A stretch of DNA of 64,000 bases from Lepidostoma basale (lineage: Eukaryota; Arthropoda; Insecta; Trichoptera; Lepidostomatidae). Every line of letters starts with the position of its first letter. Position 1 is the stretch's first letter. The translations under genes were made by a program, and so were the position numbers. The notes under the pieces were generated by a model, which was given only the letters and a program-made list of their open reading frames with translations, made no database searches and was not told the origin of the DNA. Below, in pieces: positions 1 through 10,440 of this stretch. The stretch is from positions 930,001-994,000 of the forward strand of contig JAHDVF020001468.1 of the NCBI GenBank assembly GCA_022606425.2, read 5' to 3'.

Positions 1-59
1 AATATGATTTCGGGAAGGTTTATATGAGTATTTGACCGTTTTGTTTAAAAAAATCTAAA

Positions 60-497
60 TAACTAACTAACGCCGCGCCTAAATAACTAAATAACATCAC
101 GCCGTTTCCCTGCGGAGGCGTAGGCAGAGAGGATGGGCCGCCATACTGCTCTATCCTGACATACCTCTTCGTAACATGCACGCTCGTCGATTTTTCCGAC
201 ATCGTAGATGGCCGCCTTTCAATATTTGTTAAATTTTGTCATGTCATGCTTCCCTTGGTCTTCCACGGCTTCTCTTTCCACTCACACTACTTGTATACTA
301 CATTTTAACTACACTTCTCTCGTCCATTCGTTCCATATGTCCAAACCATCTCAGGGATCCTTTTATAATTTTACTTGTGATGCAATCATCTGCCTTACAT
401 TTCTTCCTTATTTTGTCGTTTGGTATTCTATCATATATCGTTTTCTCGCACATTCTTCTCAGTGATCTCATTTTTACGGCTTTTATCCTACTTTAAT
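60..497 (-). mobile_element. Non-LTR retrotransposon 3' fragment, (TTAG)n-tailed family
   Basis: This is a decayed, frame-broken 3' end of a non-LTR retrotransposon, read on the minus strand. It matches other copies here (2275-2812, 35372-35850) in the region encoding the reverse-transcriptase C-terminus and then a short 3' end. The family's 3' end reads 'CCTACC...GGGGAGACGG(C/T)GTGATGG' followed by TTAG repeats; here that tail appears as CTAA-type repeats near 60-95. It is called from similarity between copies in this window, and the clade (RTE-like) is an inference. Confidence 0.7.
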
Positions 498-1315
498 CAT
501 TTTTTATAAATTTCTGTATAATTTAATTAAAACGAAAAATTGTTCTAGAAAACCCTTTCTTAGATTATTTAGAAAGCTTAATCTGAATTTATTGTTTTTG
601 GGGGCTGGAAGAGGTTTCCACTTCAAGAGAAGTATCCTGACTATACTGAAACGTGACCCACCGTACATGAATTTTCATTTGTATTAATGAAACGAACCGA
701 ACTGTTTTGTTGGCTATACCGCACAACCTGTATTTCTACAGCTTTCTAATTTGGTCTATACAATCGTTGTCTAATTAAATTCATACAGTTAGTACTTCAT
801 CGAATTGTTATATTGAAATCTTTTTCATTTATTGATTGAATTTCGAATTTCGTAATTGAAGAAAATGTCGATTCAAATTTTTTTTTATTCGAATAACTCG
901 GTCTTTTTTGGCAAAAGGTTCCAGATGCGTTTTTTTTTTGTGAAATTGAGTTAAATATACCATCAGTATTATTTTTGCACACTTTATCTTTTGACAAAAC
1001 GTTAGAGCTGTATTTTTTTTCTTATTTTTTTTTTATGTACAATTGCATTCAACCTCTACTTTTTTTTTAAATATATATCTACTTTTTATATAATTTAGTT
1101 ACTGATATATTTTGTAGATAACGTTATGCTACGTAAATTGACATTTGAATTAAACAATTCGGAACACAAATAATATTTTTATAAATAATCAAAATAATGT
1201 AAAAATCTTATTTTTGCTCTCCTGTAAAATTCATAAAAAAAGCAGTTGGGACCTTTTGCCAATTAAGTACCGAATTTTCTGCAAACATTGTATTTTCACA
1301 TTACTTTTTTGCACT
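498..1315. other. AT-rich stretch, no gene seen
   Basis: Strongly AT-rich DNA with long T runs. I see no coding exon, RNA gene or recognisable element. Confidence 0.6.
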
Positions 1316-1525
1316 TTTCACAAACATGCTTCGGGGCACAGACACCTTTTCTCAGTGTAGAAATATTAAAAAATTTACCATAATAAAACGTTTCTACAAT
1401 ATTTCGGGACACAGACGCCCTTCCACAGTTTAGAAATGTTATTTTTTTTTACATTATAAAAATTACACTCTTAAAAATTCTTCAGTGAAGAAATGCGTCT
1501 GTGTCCCAAAACATGTTTGTGAAAA
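1316..1525. repeat. Foldback repeat, arms about 30 bp
   Basis: The left arm starts TTTTCACAAACATGCTTCGG at 1316. The right arm, near 1495-1525, is its near-perfect reverse complement and ends CATGTTTGTGAAAA. A third related block (CGGGACACAGACGCCC) lies between them near 1404-1420. No clear target-site duplication is visible. Confidence 0.6.
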
Positions 1526-1586
1526 TTACAATCAAGTGTTGTGAAAATAATTTCCATAAGTTATTTACCCTGTGATCGTACCCTAA

Positions 1587-1737
1587 GGGTGCGGGCACAC
1601 CGAAGTGCCAGGGTAGGAGTCAAAATGAACACCCGGCGAACCAACGTTTGGCACACTATACGCTTCGCGCCACAGGGCGTGATCACGAGCCACCTGTGTC
1701 TTGACTCCTACTCTGGCACTCCGGTGTGGCCGTACCC
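1587..1737. mobile_element. Harbinger-like MITE with TAA duplication
   Basis: This is a 151-bp element with about 40-bp imperfect terminal inverted repeats. The left end starts GGGTGCGGGCACACCG and the reverse-complemented right end starts GGGTACGGCCACACCG. It is flanked on both sides by TAA (1584-1586 and 1738-1740). Termini beginning GGG with a 3-bp TWA duplication are typical of PIF/Harbinger elements. No transposase is present, so it is non-autonomous. Confidence 0.75.
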
Positions 1738-1740
1738 TAA

Positions 1741-2274
1741 TGAACTCTTCGCTTCAGGCTAATTGAGAATAAATTATCCGTGGGTGTAATTTAATTAATA
1801 GCGTATTTATCTCATATTTGGGTTCGCATTTTGTTTTAATAATTTTCATACAGATAATTTATGGACTGTTCCTGTCCCGCCCACAAGGGAAAAACACTAA
1901 TGAGACGCCTTCTTATTTATACGTGACTCGTATTTTGTTTTCGTATATATTTACAAATTTTAACACGGAAAGCGATGATTCAATTTTAGAGAACTCGAAT
2001 CAAACTAATGAATTATGCAAATTGTATGTTACTCTGTGCCTCTCGACAGAGTTCTATACTTCTATTTAGATTTCTCTCAGCCATATTGGCTGTCTAATTT
2101 ACCCTTTTCACATTAAATATAAATTATTTAAATGTGTTCAGCCTCTCCTTCCACAAATGTCTAAAAGATGTAAAGCTTTTATATTTTATTTATTTTTAAT
2201 GTTGCTTCTTGCGTATTGATTATGTATGTTACTATGTCGAGTATCACACTTAGCCTATCTAAACAACAACAACA
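1741..2274. other. AT-rich intergenic DNA, no gene seen
   Basis: No exon or repeat boundary is recognised here. Short open frames in this stretch show no domain or codon signal. Confidence 0.55.
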
Positions 2275-2812
2275 AACCATCACAGAATGTTAGTTAGAGA
2301 AAATGGACCGCCACACTACTCCAGATTGATCATAACACGCCTCTCTATCTTCCTTCACATTCATACAGCGAGTCATACATGCACGTCGATTCTTCCGACT
2401 TCTAACTGACTTTTGTATTTAATTTCGTCGTGCCAAGTTTTCCTCGGTCTCCTATGACTCCGTACTCCATTCACATCGCTAACATACACTTTCTTAACCA
2501 TTATTTTTTCATCCATGCGTTCTATATATCCAAACCAGCGCAGTGATCCTTTAATATTTTTGTTCATAATATTTTCTACCGTTCTACATTCCTTCCTTAT
2601 GTCAGCATTTAAAAATCTGTCATACGTCGTTTTAGCACATATACGTCTAAGATATCTCATCTCTACCGCATTTATTCTGCTCTCATCCTTCTTCTGCCAG
2701 TTCCATGCTTCACATTCATACATCAGGGCTGGTACTAAAATTCCATCTACTCGTAGCCTATCTAAACATTTCGAATTTAAATGTTCATATGCAGCACGCA
2801 CTTTGTGATTAA
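2275..2812 (-). mobile_element. Non-LTR retrotransposon RT C-terminal fragment
   Basis: The minus strand keeps an open frame of 142 codons (2801-2373). It contains the pattern seen at the C-terminus of endonuclease/reverse-transcriptase retrotransposons: a 'WNWQKKDESRINAVEMRYLR' block, then 'RWFGYIERMDEK' and 'RPRKTWHDEI'. It is the best-preserved copy of the (TTAG)n-tailed family in the window. There is no RT catalytic core, so it is a 5'-truncated insertion rather than a gene. Confidence 0.85.
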
Positions 2813-2816
2813 AAAC

Positions 2817-3035
2817 ACTTTGTATTTAACCACGGTACTTTGTATTCAACCACAGTACTTTGTATTTAACCACGGTATTTGTATTTAACCACGATACTTT
2901 GTATTTAACCACGATACTTTGTATTTAACCACGGCACTTTGTACTTAACCACGGTACTTTGTATTTAACCACGATACTTTGTATTTAACCACGGTACTTT
3001 GTACTTAACCACGGTACTTTGTATTTATCCACGGT
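2817..3035. repeat. 20-bp minisatellite, about 11 copies
   Basis: Direct tandem repeats of the unit ACTTTGTATTTAACCACGGT. Eleven units differ from each other by a few substitutions, and one is a single base short. The array directly follows the retrotransposon fragment at 2275-2812. Confidence 0.95.
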
Positions 3036-3760
3036 ACCGTGTAATTGAAAGTGTTTTATTATTTTATATCTATAAATTTTCTTATTTGTCTATCTTGATT
3101 CCCGTATCAAATGTTAATCTGATTATTTGGTGTTTTTATTTTTTTATTATTTGTAACATGTTTTGCACTGCGGCTTTTTCGATATTTAATACGCATCAGG
3201 TGTAATAATGGGTAAAAAGTATTTAAGACGAATCAAAATAATATTTTTCCATAACTGAGATTGTTTTTTTAACCTTTCCTTCTTGTTTGTTTGTTCTGTA
3301 GTTTATCCGTGTTTACCAAAACAGTTCTCAGGAAGCTCTCATTGAGCTCTGCAAATGTTTACTTTCTCTCCTTGGCTTGTATTTTCTAGTGAAGAAGAAA
3401 CAAAATGAGATACAAATAGCTAAAATTTCACAGAATTGCTTTTAATGAGAACTTAATTATCTTTGTGAAATTCCCGGCTTTTTGTTTTCTGGTTTTCCGC
3501 TGTTTTTATTTGAATGTGGCATGGTTGTGATACATAAATACGTTGCGTGATGGATCAGTCCGTGTTAAGCATAGATACGGCGTGACGATGTTTTCAATTC
3601 TCAGTTAAAGCTTTCGTCCTACAGTTTTTTTTTTGTTTTTACTATACTATTTTTTAAGTAAATTGATTTGCTTATGTTTTTAAATTCCTCCTGTCGATTA
3701 TAGAAAATGTTTTTGAAGATTTTTTAAAATATTGTTATGACACTGTTTTCTCCACTGTGG
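3036..3760. other. AT-rich intergenic DNA, no gene seen
   Basis: No coding or RNA feature is recognised. Confidence 0.5.
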
Positions 3761-4060
3761 AAAAAACAGTGTTTCTATCCATAAAAAAACATTATTATGG
3801 AATTCCAGTGTTAACGCCTTACGTTTACCTAAAATGAAAATGTGTTGGTAACTTTGAAATTGAAAAAAACAACGCTGTTTATATTCTACTTAAATATATT
3901 AATATTTTTATAAAATAAAAAGCGTGATTAAATTATGTTTTTTAATTTATAAAATATATAATAAATCAAAGTGTAACATGAAGAGCGTTGTTTTTTTATT
4001 TTTTTCAATTCCAAGGTTTTAACAATGGAATGCCACAGTGTTAACGTCTTTACTTTCAAA
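3761..4060. repeat. Foldback repeat with direct 'TGGAATTCCAGTGTTAACG' blocks
   Basis: Arms near 3851-3878 (TTTGAAATTGAAAAAAACAA) and 3983-4018 are inverted copies of each other. A block close to TGGAATTCCAGTGTTAACGCC occurs in direct orientation at about 3798 and 4025. The same block recurs near 8833, near 63369 and (inverted) near 29360, so this is a dispersed family. It is related to the hammerhead-bearing repeat at 8549-8870. Confidence 0.6.
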
Positions 4061-4300
4061 AAAGTTTTTGTATTTTATCTATAACAATATTTTTAACAAG
4101 CATTATATAATCGTGTAATTATTTTTATGTATCCGTAATTTATGTGTTTAATTATTGTATTATTTTTTTTTCTATCCGTAAAACGTAAATAATTTTCTAT
4201 GTGTATTTAATTTAATTATAATGCACGCTCTTCAGCAGAAAAATAAATAAAAACACTTTCCATTGGATATTCAAACGCAAATAACTAAAACCCAGCAATA

Positions 4301-4555
4301 AGCTCAACCCGATAGCATTGTGTAATAAATTAAGCTAACGCTTTCAATAGTCCGAATCGAATTGCTTTTCGCCCCTAGATCCCCGTAGCCACGTTGCCCC
4401 AACATAAGACATGTTAGCCTAACACTAAAAGCCCCTACCGATTCGCCGGAGAAGTGTTCAATAGCAGCAGTAACTAAGTGCCACCAGTGCCCAGTGAACT
4501 GTTAACTTTAGTATGGTGAACTAGTACACGTGAGACGAGCCCGCTAGGCGGGAAC
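4301..4555 (+). promoter_or_regulatory. Putative promoter / 5' UTR of the ORP gene
   Basis: This less AT-rich, repeat-free block precedes the candidate first coding exon. It contains a minimal upstream ORF at 4513-4524 (ATG GTG AAC TAG) and a perfect CACGTG E-box at 4527-4532, 24 bases before the putative start codon. I see no clear TATA box. The assignment depends on the downstream exon being real. Confidence 0.4.
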
Positions 4556-4608
4556 ATGGATTCTAAGCCACATGACAACAACGATATCGACCATGACCAT
4601 CAATTCAG
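4556..4608 (+). CDS. Candidate first coding exon of ORP1/2-like gene
   Basis: The ATG at 4556 (context GGAACATGG) opens 17 codons, MDSKPHDNNDIDHDHQF, plus two bases (AG) before a good donor, GTATGT, at 4609. The secure ORP exon at 41496 begins with one base (G) that completes this codon to AGG. The protein then reads on as ...QFRSSLPVPMFSRNDF, and the RTSLPAPMFSR-like start is what I recall for ORP1/ORP2 proteins. With this exon the full coding length is 1422 nt, that is 473 residues plus stop, close to the roughly 480 residues of vertebrate ORP2. Phase, length and context support it, but a 36.9-kb intron lies between and extra small exons cannot be excluded. Confidence 0.55.
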
Positions 4609-5139
4609 GTATGTCTGCTATATGCATCACTTTTCATTTCATTTTGTATTTTTCCATCACAGGTGTGCAGGATTTCAACAACAATATAATAGACAAGCAG
4701 CCGAAATATCTTATTGACTTTTAGAATCAATTTTCAGCAAATTCGTATATAGATACAATAACATTTTTTTAAATGTATTTCTGTAAGCAATCCAATTCTT
4801 GACTTTTTTCAGTTAGTTATCTTAAAGTCTACGGGAAGGGTACTAATACTGTTTACTGGACTGATTCTTGTGGTGGCCGATGGGAAGGGTATAAATACCT
4901 CTTTCGAGGACTGAACTGTTGGAAGTTTATTTTTTCACAGTTTTAGTGTCATATTTTTATAACATTTTAAAGTATACGTAAAATCAAATGTTTTAATTGT
5001 ATACCACATTTTGAATGTATAAAAAATTTTGTAGACAAATACTGGATTTTACCCATTGCGGATAAATTATTTTTATAAGGATTAATTGTATCTCAATGAC
5101 GAAGATGTAAATTGTTTTTTTGGGAACAGAAATCCCAAT

Positions 5140-5395
5140 CTTAATAGATGACGCTAGTGTAGAGTGAACTTAAAAATGTAAAGATAAGCGTGGGATTCTA
5201 GCATATATACAAGTTCCAAAAATTTGTCAGACGTGGTGGTCGTAAGAAGGGAGGAATGGGGAATGTTGTTAAACATAAAGCGATCGCTCAACCCAACCAA
5301 TGACAGGTCATAAGTCCTGTAAGCGCCTCGGCCACCACATTCTGTTCCCAGAAAACAATTTACATCATCGTCTCTATTGAGATACAATTAATCGT
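5140..5395 (+). mobile_element. SINE-like retroposon, 'GATACAATTAA' family
   Basis: A copy of a 260-270-bp family also found at 16136-16407, 29387-29650 and 41890-42150. Shared landmarks are a head near GATGRCGCTAGTGTAGA, a middle reading GGAATGGGGAATGTTGT then AAAGCGATCGCT, and a 3' end reading TTGAGATACAATTAA. The stretch before it (5085-5140) repeats part of the 3' end, so two insertions may be fused. No RNA polymerase III boxes are obvious. Confidence 0.75.
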
Positions 5396-6734
5396 TTTAA
5401 TTGTATTTTAATTTCAAGCTATGCATGTTAATAAGTGCGCAAATACCCCCTAGATAAAGTGGTATTATTGTTTATTTTTCATTTAAAAACATTTTAAAAA
5501 CTGTTCCTGGTTATTCGTCATAATGTTTAACGTATAAAAATGTGTACAGTATTTTATTGTTCTGTCGACTCCGACAATAGTTAGAATTTAAGTCATAATT
5601 AAAATCGTACTGTCTTTAATTATTTGAATATTAAGAATATGGGCAGAGATAAATTAGATAAATTATTTAAAATCTAAATTTTATAATATAAAGGATGAAA
5701 ATGAAATATATAGCGAATTTTACAGACAATAAGACGCATCTTAATATTTATACAATTAAAAAAAAAACATGTTTACCTAAGAAAATTATAATTAGATCGC
5801 AACGCCAGATTTAAAAGTTGTTAGTTTATAAAACCGAACTGATAATCGGTTCACTACCGCTGCCAGTTGAATCCAATGTTGCCAGATAAAGATAGATTTC
5901 TATTTCGATTTTCTTAGAATATATGGCCATTTTTAAGACTGGCAGGAATTTAAATCAAACACTGGACATGTTTATATTAATTTCGAGTATGAGACGAACC
6001 TGCATTTTGGAGACAATTTGTTTAAGAAAAAAGTACGTCTATAGTTCGTAAATTACGGTAATTGTAAAGTTTCTAGAAGGACAGCCTCTTCAAGTTTTTT
6101 TATAGAAAGAAATCAAAATATTTAATATATAGTTCTGGATAGAAATATTTTCTCTTTGTATTTCCTTAATTCGATATGTTGTATGAACCACCCACGAAGT
6201 TAATATTCTGGAGCACTTATCTGATATTCGGAATGAAATACATCCCACAATAATAATTTAAGGTCTGATTTTAAGTGGAAAGTGAGAGCGGTGGGTGGAT
6301 CGTGGGTCGAAAAATATTTCCGGGAACTTTTCTTTCGGATATATAAATTCCGCAAAATATTCCCAATAGATATTTTTTCTTTCGTAAAGCGTTTTTTTTA
6401 CAAACGTTACTCGGGTATTTTATTACACAAAGCTTTTTCAAAGATCCGTATCACTAGTCGAGGTGTTATGTCACACAGAAGCTGAACACGCGCGATCTAA
6501 TGGTTGATGCCTCGTGCCAGTTCAATCTCATTTTTGACATATTATTTGTCATGAAAAAAATACGTTTTACTGTCACCAAAAATTATATGAATTTATATAT
6601 CAAATATTATTGTTTTTTTTATATAATGTAGCGTAGTGTAACAATGGAGGGTTGAACAGGATATTGTATTTTCATCTATATACGCCTTTATTTGTGTTGT
6701 AGATTCACTTTTGAATAAAATCAAATGCACTTGT
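5396..6734. other. AT-rich putative intron DNA, no gene seen
   Basis: No exon, RNA gene or recognisable mobile element; open frames are short and featureless. Confidence 0.5.
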
Positions 6735-7055
6735 TATTATCTTCTTCTTCTTTCTGTGTCATGTCAGGTCTCCCCCACGTTGACTATCACCTATAGTGAT
6801 GACCTGGGGGAAAATATCCAAAGTGGTATCCCCTTGCCTTCTCTGGAGGATTTTCTGTCGAGGTTACCTTCCCTTAGCTGGGTGTATCCAGTTTTATGGC
6901 GCTGGAAGCTCGCCATTCGTCCTCTCTCTATCTGCTATGGCACTAAGTGCCACATTACCCGGGGCTCGCGGGGTCTTTAAAAAGACCTCTCGTGGACGCT
7001 AGAGAGTTGGACTTGATAGTAGTGTCGCTGTTGTAAATGCAACATGGCGCCTTAC
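6735..7055 (-). mobile_element. Non-LTR 3'-end repeat, twin of 25700-26040
   Basis: About 320 bp nearly identical to 25700-26040. Both begin TTCTTCTTCTTTCTGTGT on the plus strand and end GCGCCTTACGACATTTTGT. The TTCTTCTTC edge and the following GTTGACTATCAC resemble the minus-strand 3' edge of the retrotransposon fragment at 22575-22990, so I read it as a minus-strand 3' end carrying a (GAA)n tail. Confidence 0.65.
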
Positions 7056-7139
7056 GACATTTTGTAGAGGCATAATTTCCAGCAAAGCATACCCCATCGT
7101 AGCCCTACTACCCTTTTAATTTTACCCTTAAACTTTTTT

Positions 7140-7270
7140 ACACCAAATCTAAATAAAATATAATAAAACTCCTAGAAGACAGACGTTTTCATTCATATTA
7201 ATTATTAAATATATCCAAACCATTTTAAAGATCGCTGATTATTTTACTTCTCACGCTTTTGTTTGTTCTG
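7140..7270 (-). mobile_element. Composite fragment of two repeat families
   Basis: The left part (CTCCTAGAAGACAGACGTTT...) matches the repeat arm at 12465-12510. It runs into ATATCCAAACCATTTTAAAGATC, which matches the (TTAG)n retrotransposon family (compare about 2525-2550). The junction suggests one element inserted into another, followed by decay. Confidence 0.5.
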
Positions 7271-7844
7271 TATTCACTTCTTATATTGCATTAGGCACAC
7301 AGCTGAATAATACAATCAATATAATTCTTATATATTACATTGGTTTATTTATTATATTCATCATAATCGACATATTTAACTAGATGCTAATCGAACACAT
7401 AAACGAATTCGTAAATATTACGTTTGTACAGCAATACGTTACGAGTTAAATAATGAATCGTTTTCAGAATTTCATATCGCCGAGCAAGTTTTCAAATGGC
7501 ACGAGAGATGAATGATAAATATGATAATTTAGTCTCCCTTTGATGTTTCTCATATCGCAGTTACAAAAGTGCCCTCCTGTCATCCAGGTTGCCTCTCGCC
7601 CGGCAGCTCGGCGCAGGTACTCGGCCCGTGTCGGCTCCCTTCTACTCCCACCGATATGAAACTGTATCATCTCAATTTAACATTGTAATACGTGACCGAA
7701 GGAAATCCGTTTAACTCAAATTCAAAGGCTCGTTTTTAACGCCAAGTTAATTTCATTTTATTGAATCATCTGAGAGTTGTTAGTTTCTTGAATGTTGTAA
7801 AACTCCATATTAAATAATTAATAACCGGATGACGAGTCCGGTGA

Positions 7845-8547
7845 AAGATTGGGGCTAACATAAATGTCAGTAAAACCAAATGTATGACATTCGGACGGCT
7901 GGACTACAGAGGGTCAGTATTGTATTTGAACGGCGGTAACGTTGAAAGGGTGGAAAAATGTAAATACCTCGGCAGCATACTTACGCAATCTCTTCACCCA
8001 GATGTAGAGATAAAATGCAGAATTGAGGCAGAAAGAGCTACGTTTAATTAAATGAAATCACTCTTCTGCAATGATAACGTAAACTTGAGACTCAGCCAGG
8101 GAATGATCAAATGCTATGTGTGGTCTGTTTTATTGTATGGATGTAAAACGTGGACCTTAAAAGTCAACTCAATTAACAGACTGGAAGCATTTGAAATGTG
8201 GCTCTATCGCCGAATGCTTAGAATTCCCTGGACAGACATGGTTACCAATACCGAAGTCCTGAGGCGAGCTAGAGTTGACAGGCAACTGTTATCAACTATC
8301 AAGGTTCGAAAGATCTTACATCTGGGTCATATACTGCGTGGGGAAAAGTACCAACTTCTCCAACTGATATTGGAGGCGAAAATTGAGGGACGCCGAAGGA
8401 GACAGATGTCCTGGCTGCGAAAAGTGAGAGAGTGGACCGTCATAAGTTTGAAGGAGCTATTCGAGCGGCGCAGGACAGGGACAGGTTCGCCGAGGTAATC
8501 GCCAATGTTGGGGGGACCCGACAGGGCACTTGAAGAAGAAGAAGAAT
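7845..8547 (+). mobile_element. Non-LTR retrotransposon ORF2 C-terminal fragment
   Basis: The plus strand encodes the end of a reverse transcriptase of the endonuclease/RT type. First comes a thumb-like stretch with 'VSKTKCMTFGR', 'LNGGNVERVEKCKYLGS' and 'EIKCRIEAERA' (7856-8050). After an in-frame stop, 'YVWSVLLYGCKTWTL', 'RLEAFEMWLYRRMLRIPWTD' and 'GHILRGEKY' follow. It ends in (GAA)n at 8532-8547. The catalytic YADD-type region is absent, so it is 5'-truncated and dead. Related copies lie at 9930-10397 and 22575-22990. Confidence 0.85.
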
Positions 8548-8548
8548 A

Positions 8549-8870
8549 ACCTTGGAATTGAAATAACAACGCTGTTTATAATCCACTTTAATGTATTTAA
8601 TATTTTTATACTATACAAAAAAATAAAAATATCAACCACGACATGTTTCGAAGATAACCTCCGTCCTCAAGTGTAAATATAACTTAACTCTTAAACAGTG
8701 AAAGACTATTATATAAATATACATAAGGTACCTAATTATCTTCATATCATAAGTTTTTCTTTATTTAGCGTACATGGAGGTCACCTCCGAAACATGTCGT
8801 GGTTGAAATTTTTATTCTATTATATAAAAACATGGAATTCCACAGTGTTAACGCCTTAACCTTCAATAAA
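8549..8870. mobile_element. Foldback repeat with hammerhead-like cores
   Basis: Two hammerhead-like halves face each other. On the minus strand (8673-8637): CAC, TTGAGGA, C, GGAGGT, TAT, a pairing strand, then GAAACATGTC and GTG, with CAC/GTG forming helix I. On the plus strand (8775-8805): GGAGG TCA CCTCC followed by GAAACATGTCGTGG. The outer flanks carry the AATTCCACAGTGTTAACGCC block of the 3761-4060 family. This looks like a Penelope-type terminal-repeat derivative. Confidence 0.55.
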
Positions 8871-9065
8871 ACAAATAATGAATACGAATACAAACGTCCG
8901 TTTTGTAGAAGTTTTTTAAATATTTTATGGGAATTACATATTTCTCATTGCTATGACATTATAAATGTGTGACGTCATTTGATGATGCATTATCAAGACG
9001 AAACATGTAATTCTTATGAAATATAATAAATCTTTTAGGAAACATATGTTTTCAGTCGTATTCAT
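8871..9065 (+). mobile_element. Hammerhead-bearing repeat, ACATGT type
   Basis: At 8976-9013 the plus strand reads CAT, TTGATGA, a weak hairpin, then GAAACATGTA. The flanks (AATACGAATACAAACGTC near 8880 and AACATATGTTTTCAGTCG near 9042) are inverted relatives of each other and of the repeats at 12344-12495 and 39060-39137. Helix II pairing is poor, so this copy is probably decayed. Confidence 0.45.
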
Positions 9066-9274
9066 TATTTTTTTTTATTATCAATTTGTGATAAATCTTT
9101 AAAAAATTACGGGTTTTAGAGTTCTATGTTGTTGATTAGGAAGGAAAATTTTACTTTGTGTAAAACTTAAAACTATAATTTTTTTTAATCAATTTCAAAA
9201 AACTAACATTAAATTTGGGTTTTATTTTTCAACCGTACTGATGTATAGTATATATGTGTATATGTAAAACGGCA

Positions 9275-9455
9275 TTCATAGCAGAGTGGCAAATTGTATA
9301 CAGTTATTGGATTCAAACCACCTGTTGTCTACAAAAATGTTGAAAGCAACGGGAAACTACCACATAAAAAATGGATCAAGTGGCATTCCAAGAACCGGTA
9401 AAGATGTTAATAGTCTTTGCTACAAACTAATCCTTAGGATTGAAACTTAAAAATA
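9275..9455 (+). repeat. Dispersed retroposon-like repeat
   Basis: Landmarks are TTGTATACAGTTATTGGATT, AACGGGAAACTACCACAT, AAGTGGCATTCCAAGAACC and CTAATCCTTAGGATTGAAAC. Other copies are at 42345-42485, at 44185-44355 and around 19650-20515 (interrupted). It has no open frame or polymerase III box that I can see. Confidence 0.65.
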
Positions 9456-9795
9456 TATATAAGTAATGAAAATAATAGATTATGAACATCCCATTTATCC
9501 GATGATTTCTCGCCGTGATTAATACGTGACTTTGAGCTTCGTACGGTTTTCCTCTTATCGGAGTGTGAGCAGTACGTGCCAGAGAGGGATGCAGACTGTG
9601 CTATTGATCTTGGCGTCCCGTTCTCCCAACCCACTGGCACGCGAACGCGGTTGGTTTGTGGAGAGGAAGTGTATCAGGGGCGCACTTGCACAATACAAAC
9701 ATCGAACTAGCCCACCTATCGCAGAAATTCATACGAGTATCAATGAAACAATGTTTAATTGACTACGATTCCGTATCCTCGTAATAATTTCTTTA

Positions 9796-10440
9796 CGGGT
9801 GGTGGTCCAGGGGACAAAACGTCATTTTTCACGATTCATGGGCATTGGGTTCAAGCCTAGACACAATCTTCTTCATAACAATAAGTTATTCCAGATCACA
9901 TTAATTTTTTTATTATTAATTCTAGTATCTTCTTCTTCTTCAAATGCCCTGTCAGGTCCCCCCAATGTTGGCGATCACCTCGGCGAACCTGTCCCTGTCC
10001 TGCGCAGCTCGGAACAGCTTCTCCACACTTCGGATGCCGGTCCACTCCCTCATGTTTCGCAGCCAGGACATTTGTCTCCTTCCCGGGCCCTCGACGTCCC
10101 TCAATTTTCCCCTCCAATATCAGTTGGAGAATGTGGTACTTTTTCCCACGCAGTATATGACCCAGATGTGAGATCTTTCGAACCTTGATAGTTGATAACA
10201 GTTCCCTGTCAACTCTAGGCCGCCTCAGGACTTCGGTATTGGTAACCATGTCTATCCAGGGAACTCTGAGCATTCGGCGATGGAGCCACATTTCAAATGC
10301 TTCCAGTCTGTTCATGGAGTTAACTTTCAAGGTCCACGTTTTACATCCGCACAATAAAACAGACCACACATAGCATTTGATCATTCTCTGGCGTCCTATT
10401 CTAATATCATTGATTTAAAACCTTGATTTTTGTATATTTT
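9796..10440 (+). mobile_element. tRNA-type SINE split by a nested insertion
   Basis: The SINE head at 9796-9920 (GGTGGTGGTCCAGGGG, then GGGTTCAAGCC as a B-box-like block) matches the intact copy at 48658-48835. The SINE 3' part resumes at about 10398 (ATTCTAATATCATTGAT). Between them sits the retrotransposon fragment at 9930-10397. Flanking 'AATTCTAGTATC' and 'TATTCTAATATC' look like its diverged target duplication. Confidence 0.7.
9930..10397 (-). mobile_element. Non-LTR RT C-terminal fragment nested in a SINE
   Basis: The minus strand has an open frame from 10384 with 'YVWSVLLCGCKTWTL', 'RLEAFEMWLHRRMLRVPWID' and 'GHILRGKKYH', followed by a frame change. It is about 85-90% similar by eye to the copy at 7845-8547. 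The 3' end is a (GAA)n tail at the left edge. It is younger than the SINE it interrupts. Confidence 0.85.

Noticed and set aside
2373..2801. Host gene with a 142-codon frame
   Set aside because: It is the C-terminal end of a retrotransposon protein repeated many times in the window.
8052..8498. Host gene with a 148-codon frame
   Set aside because: Reverse-transcriptase C-terminal fragment with an upstream in-frame stop and no catalytic core.
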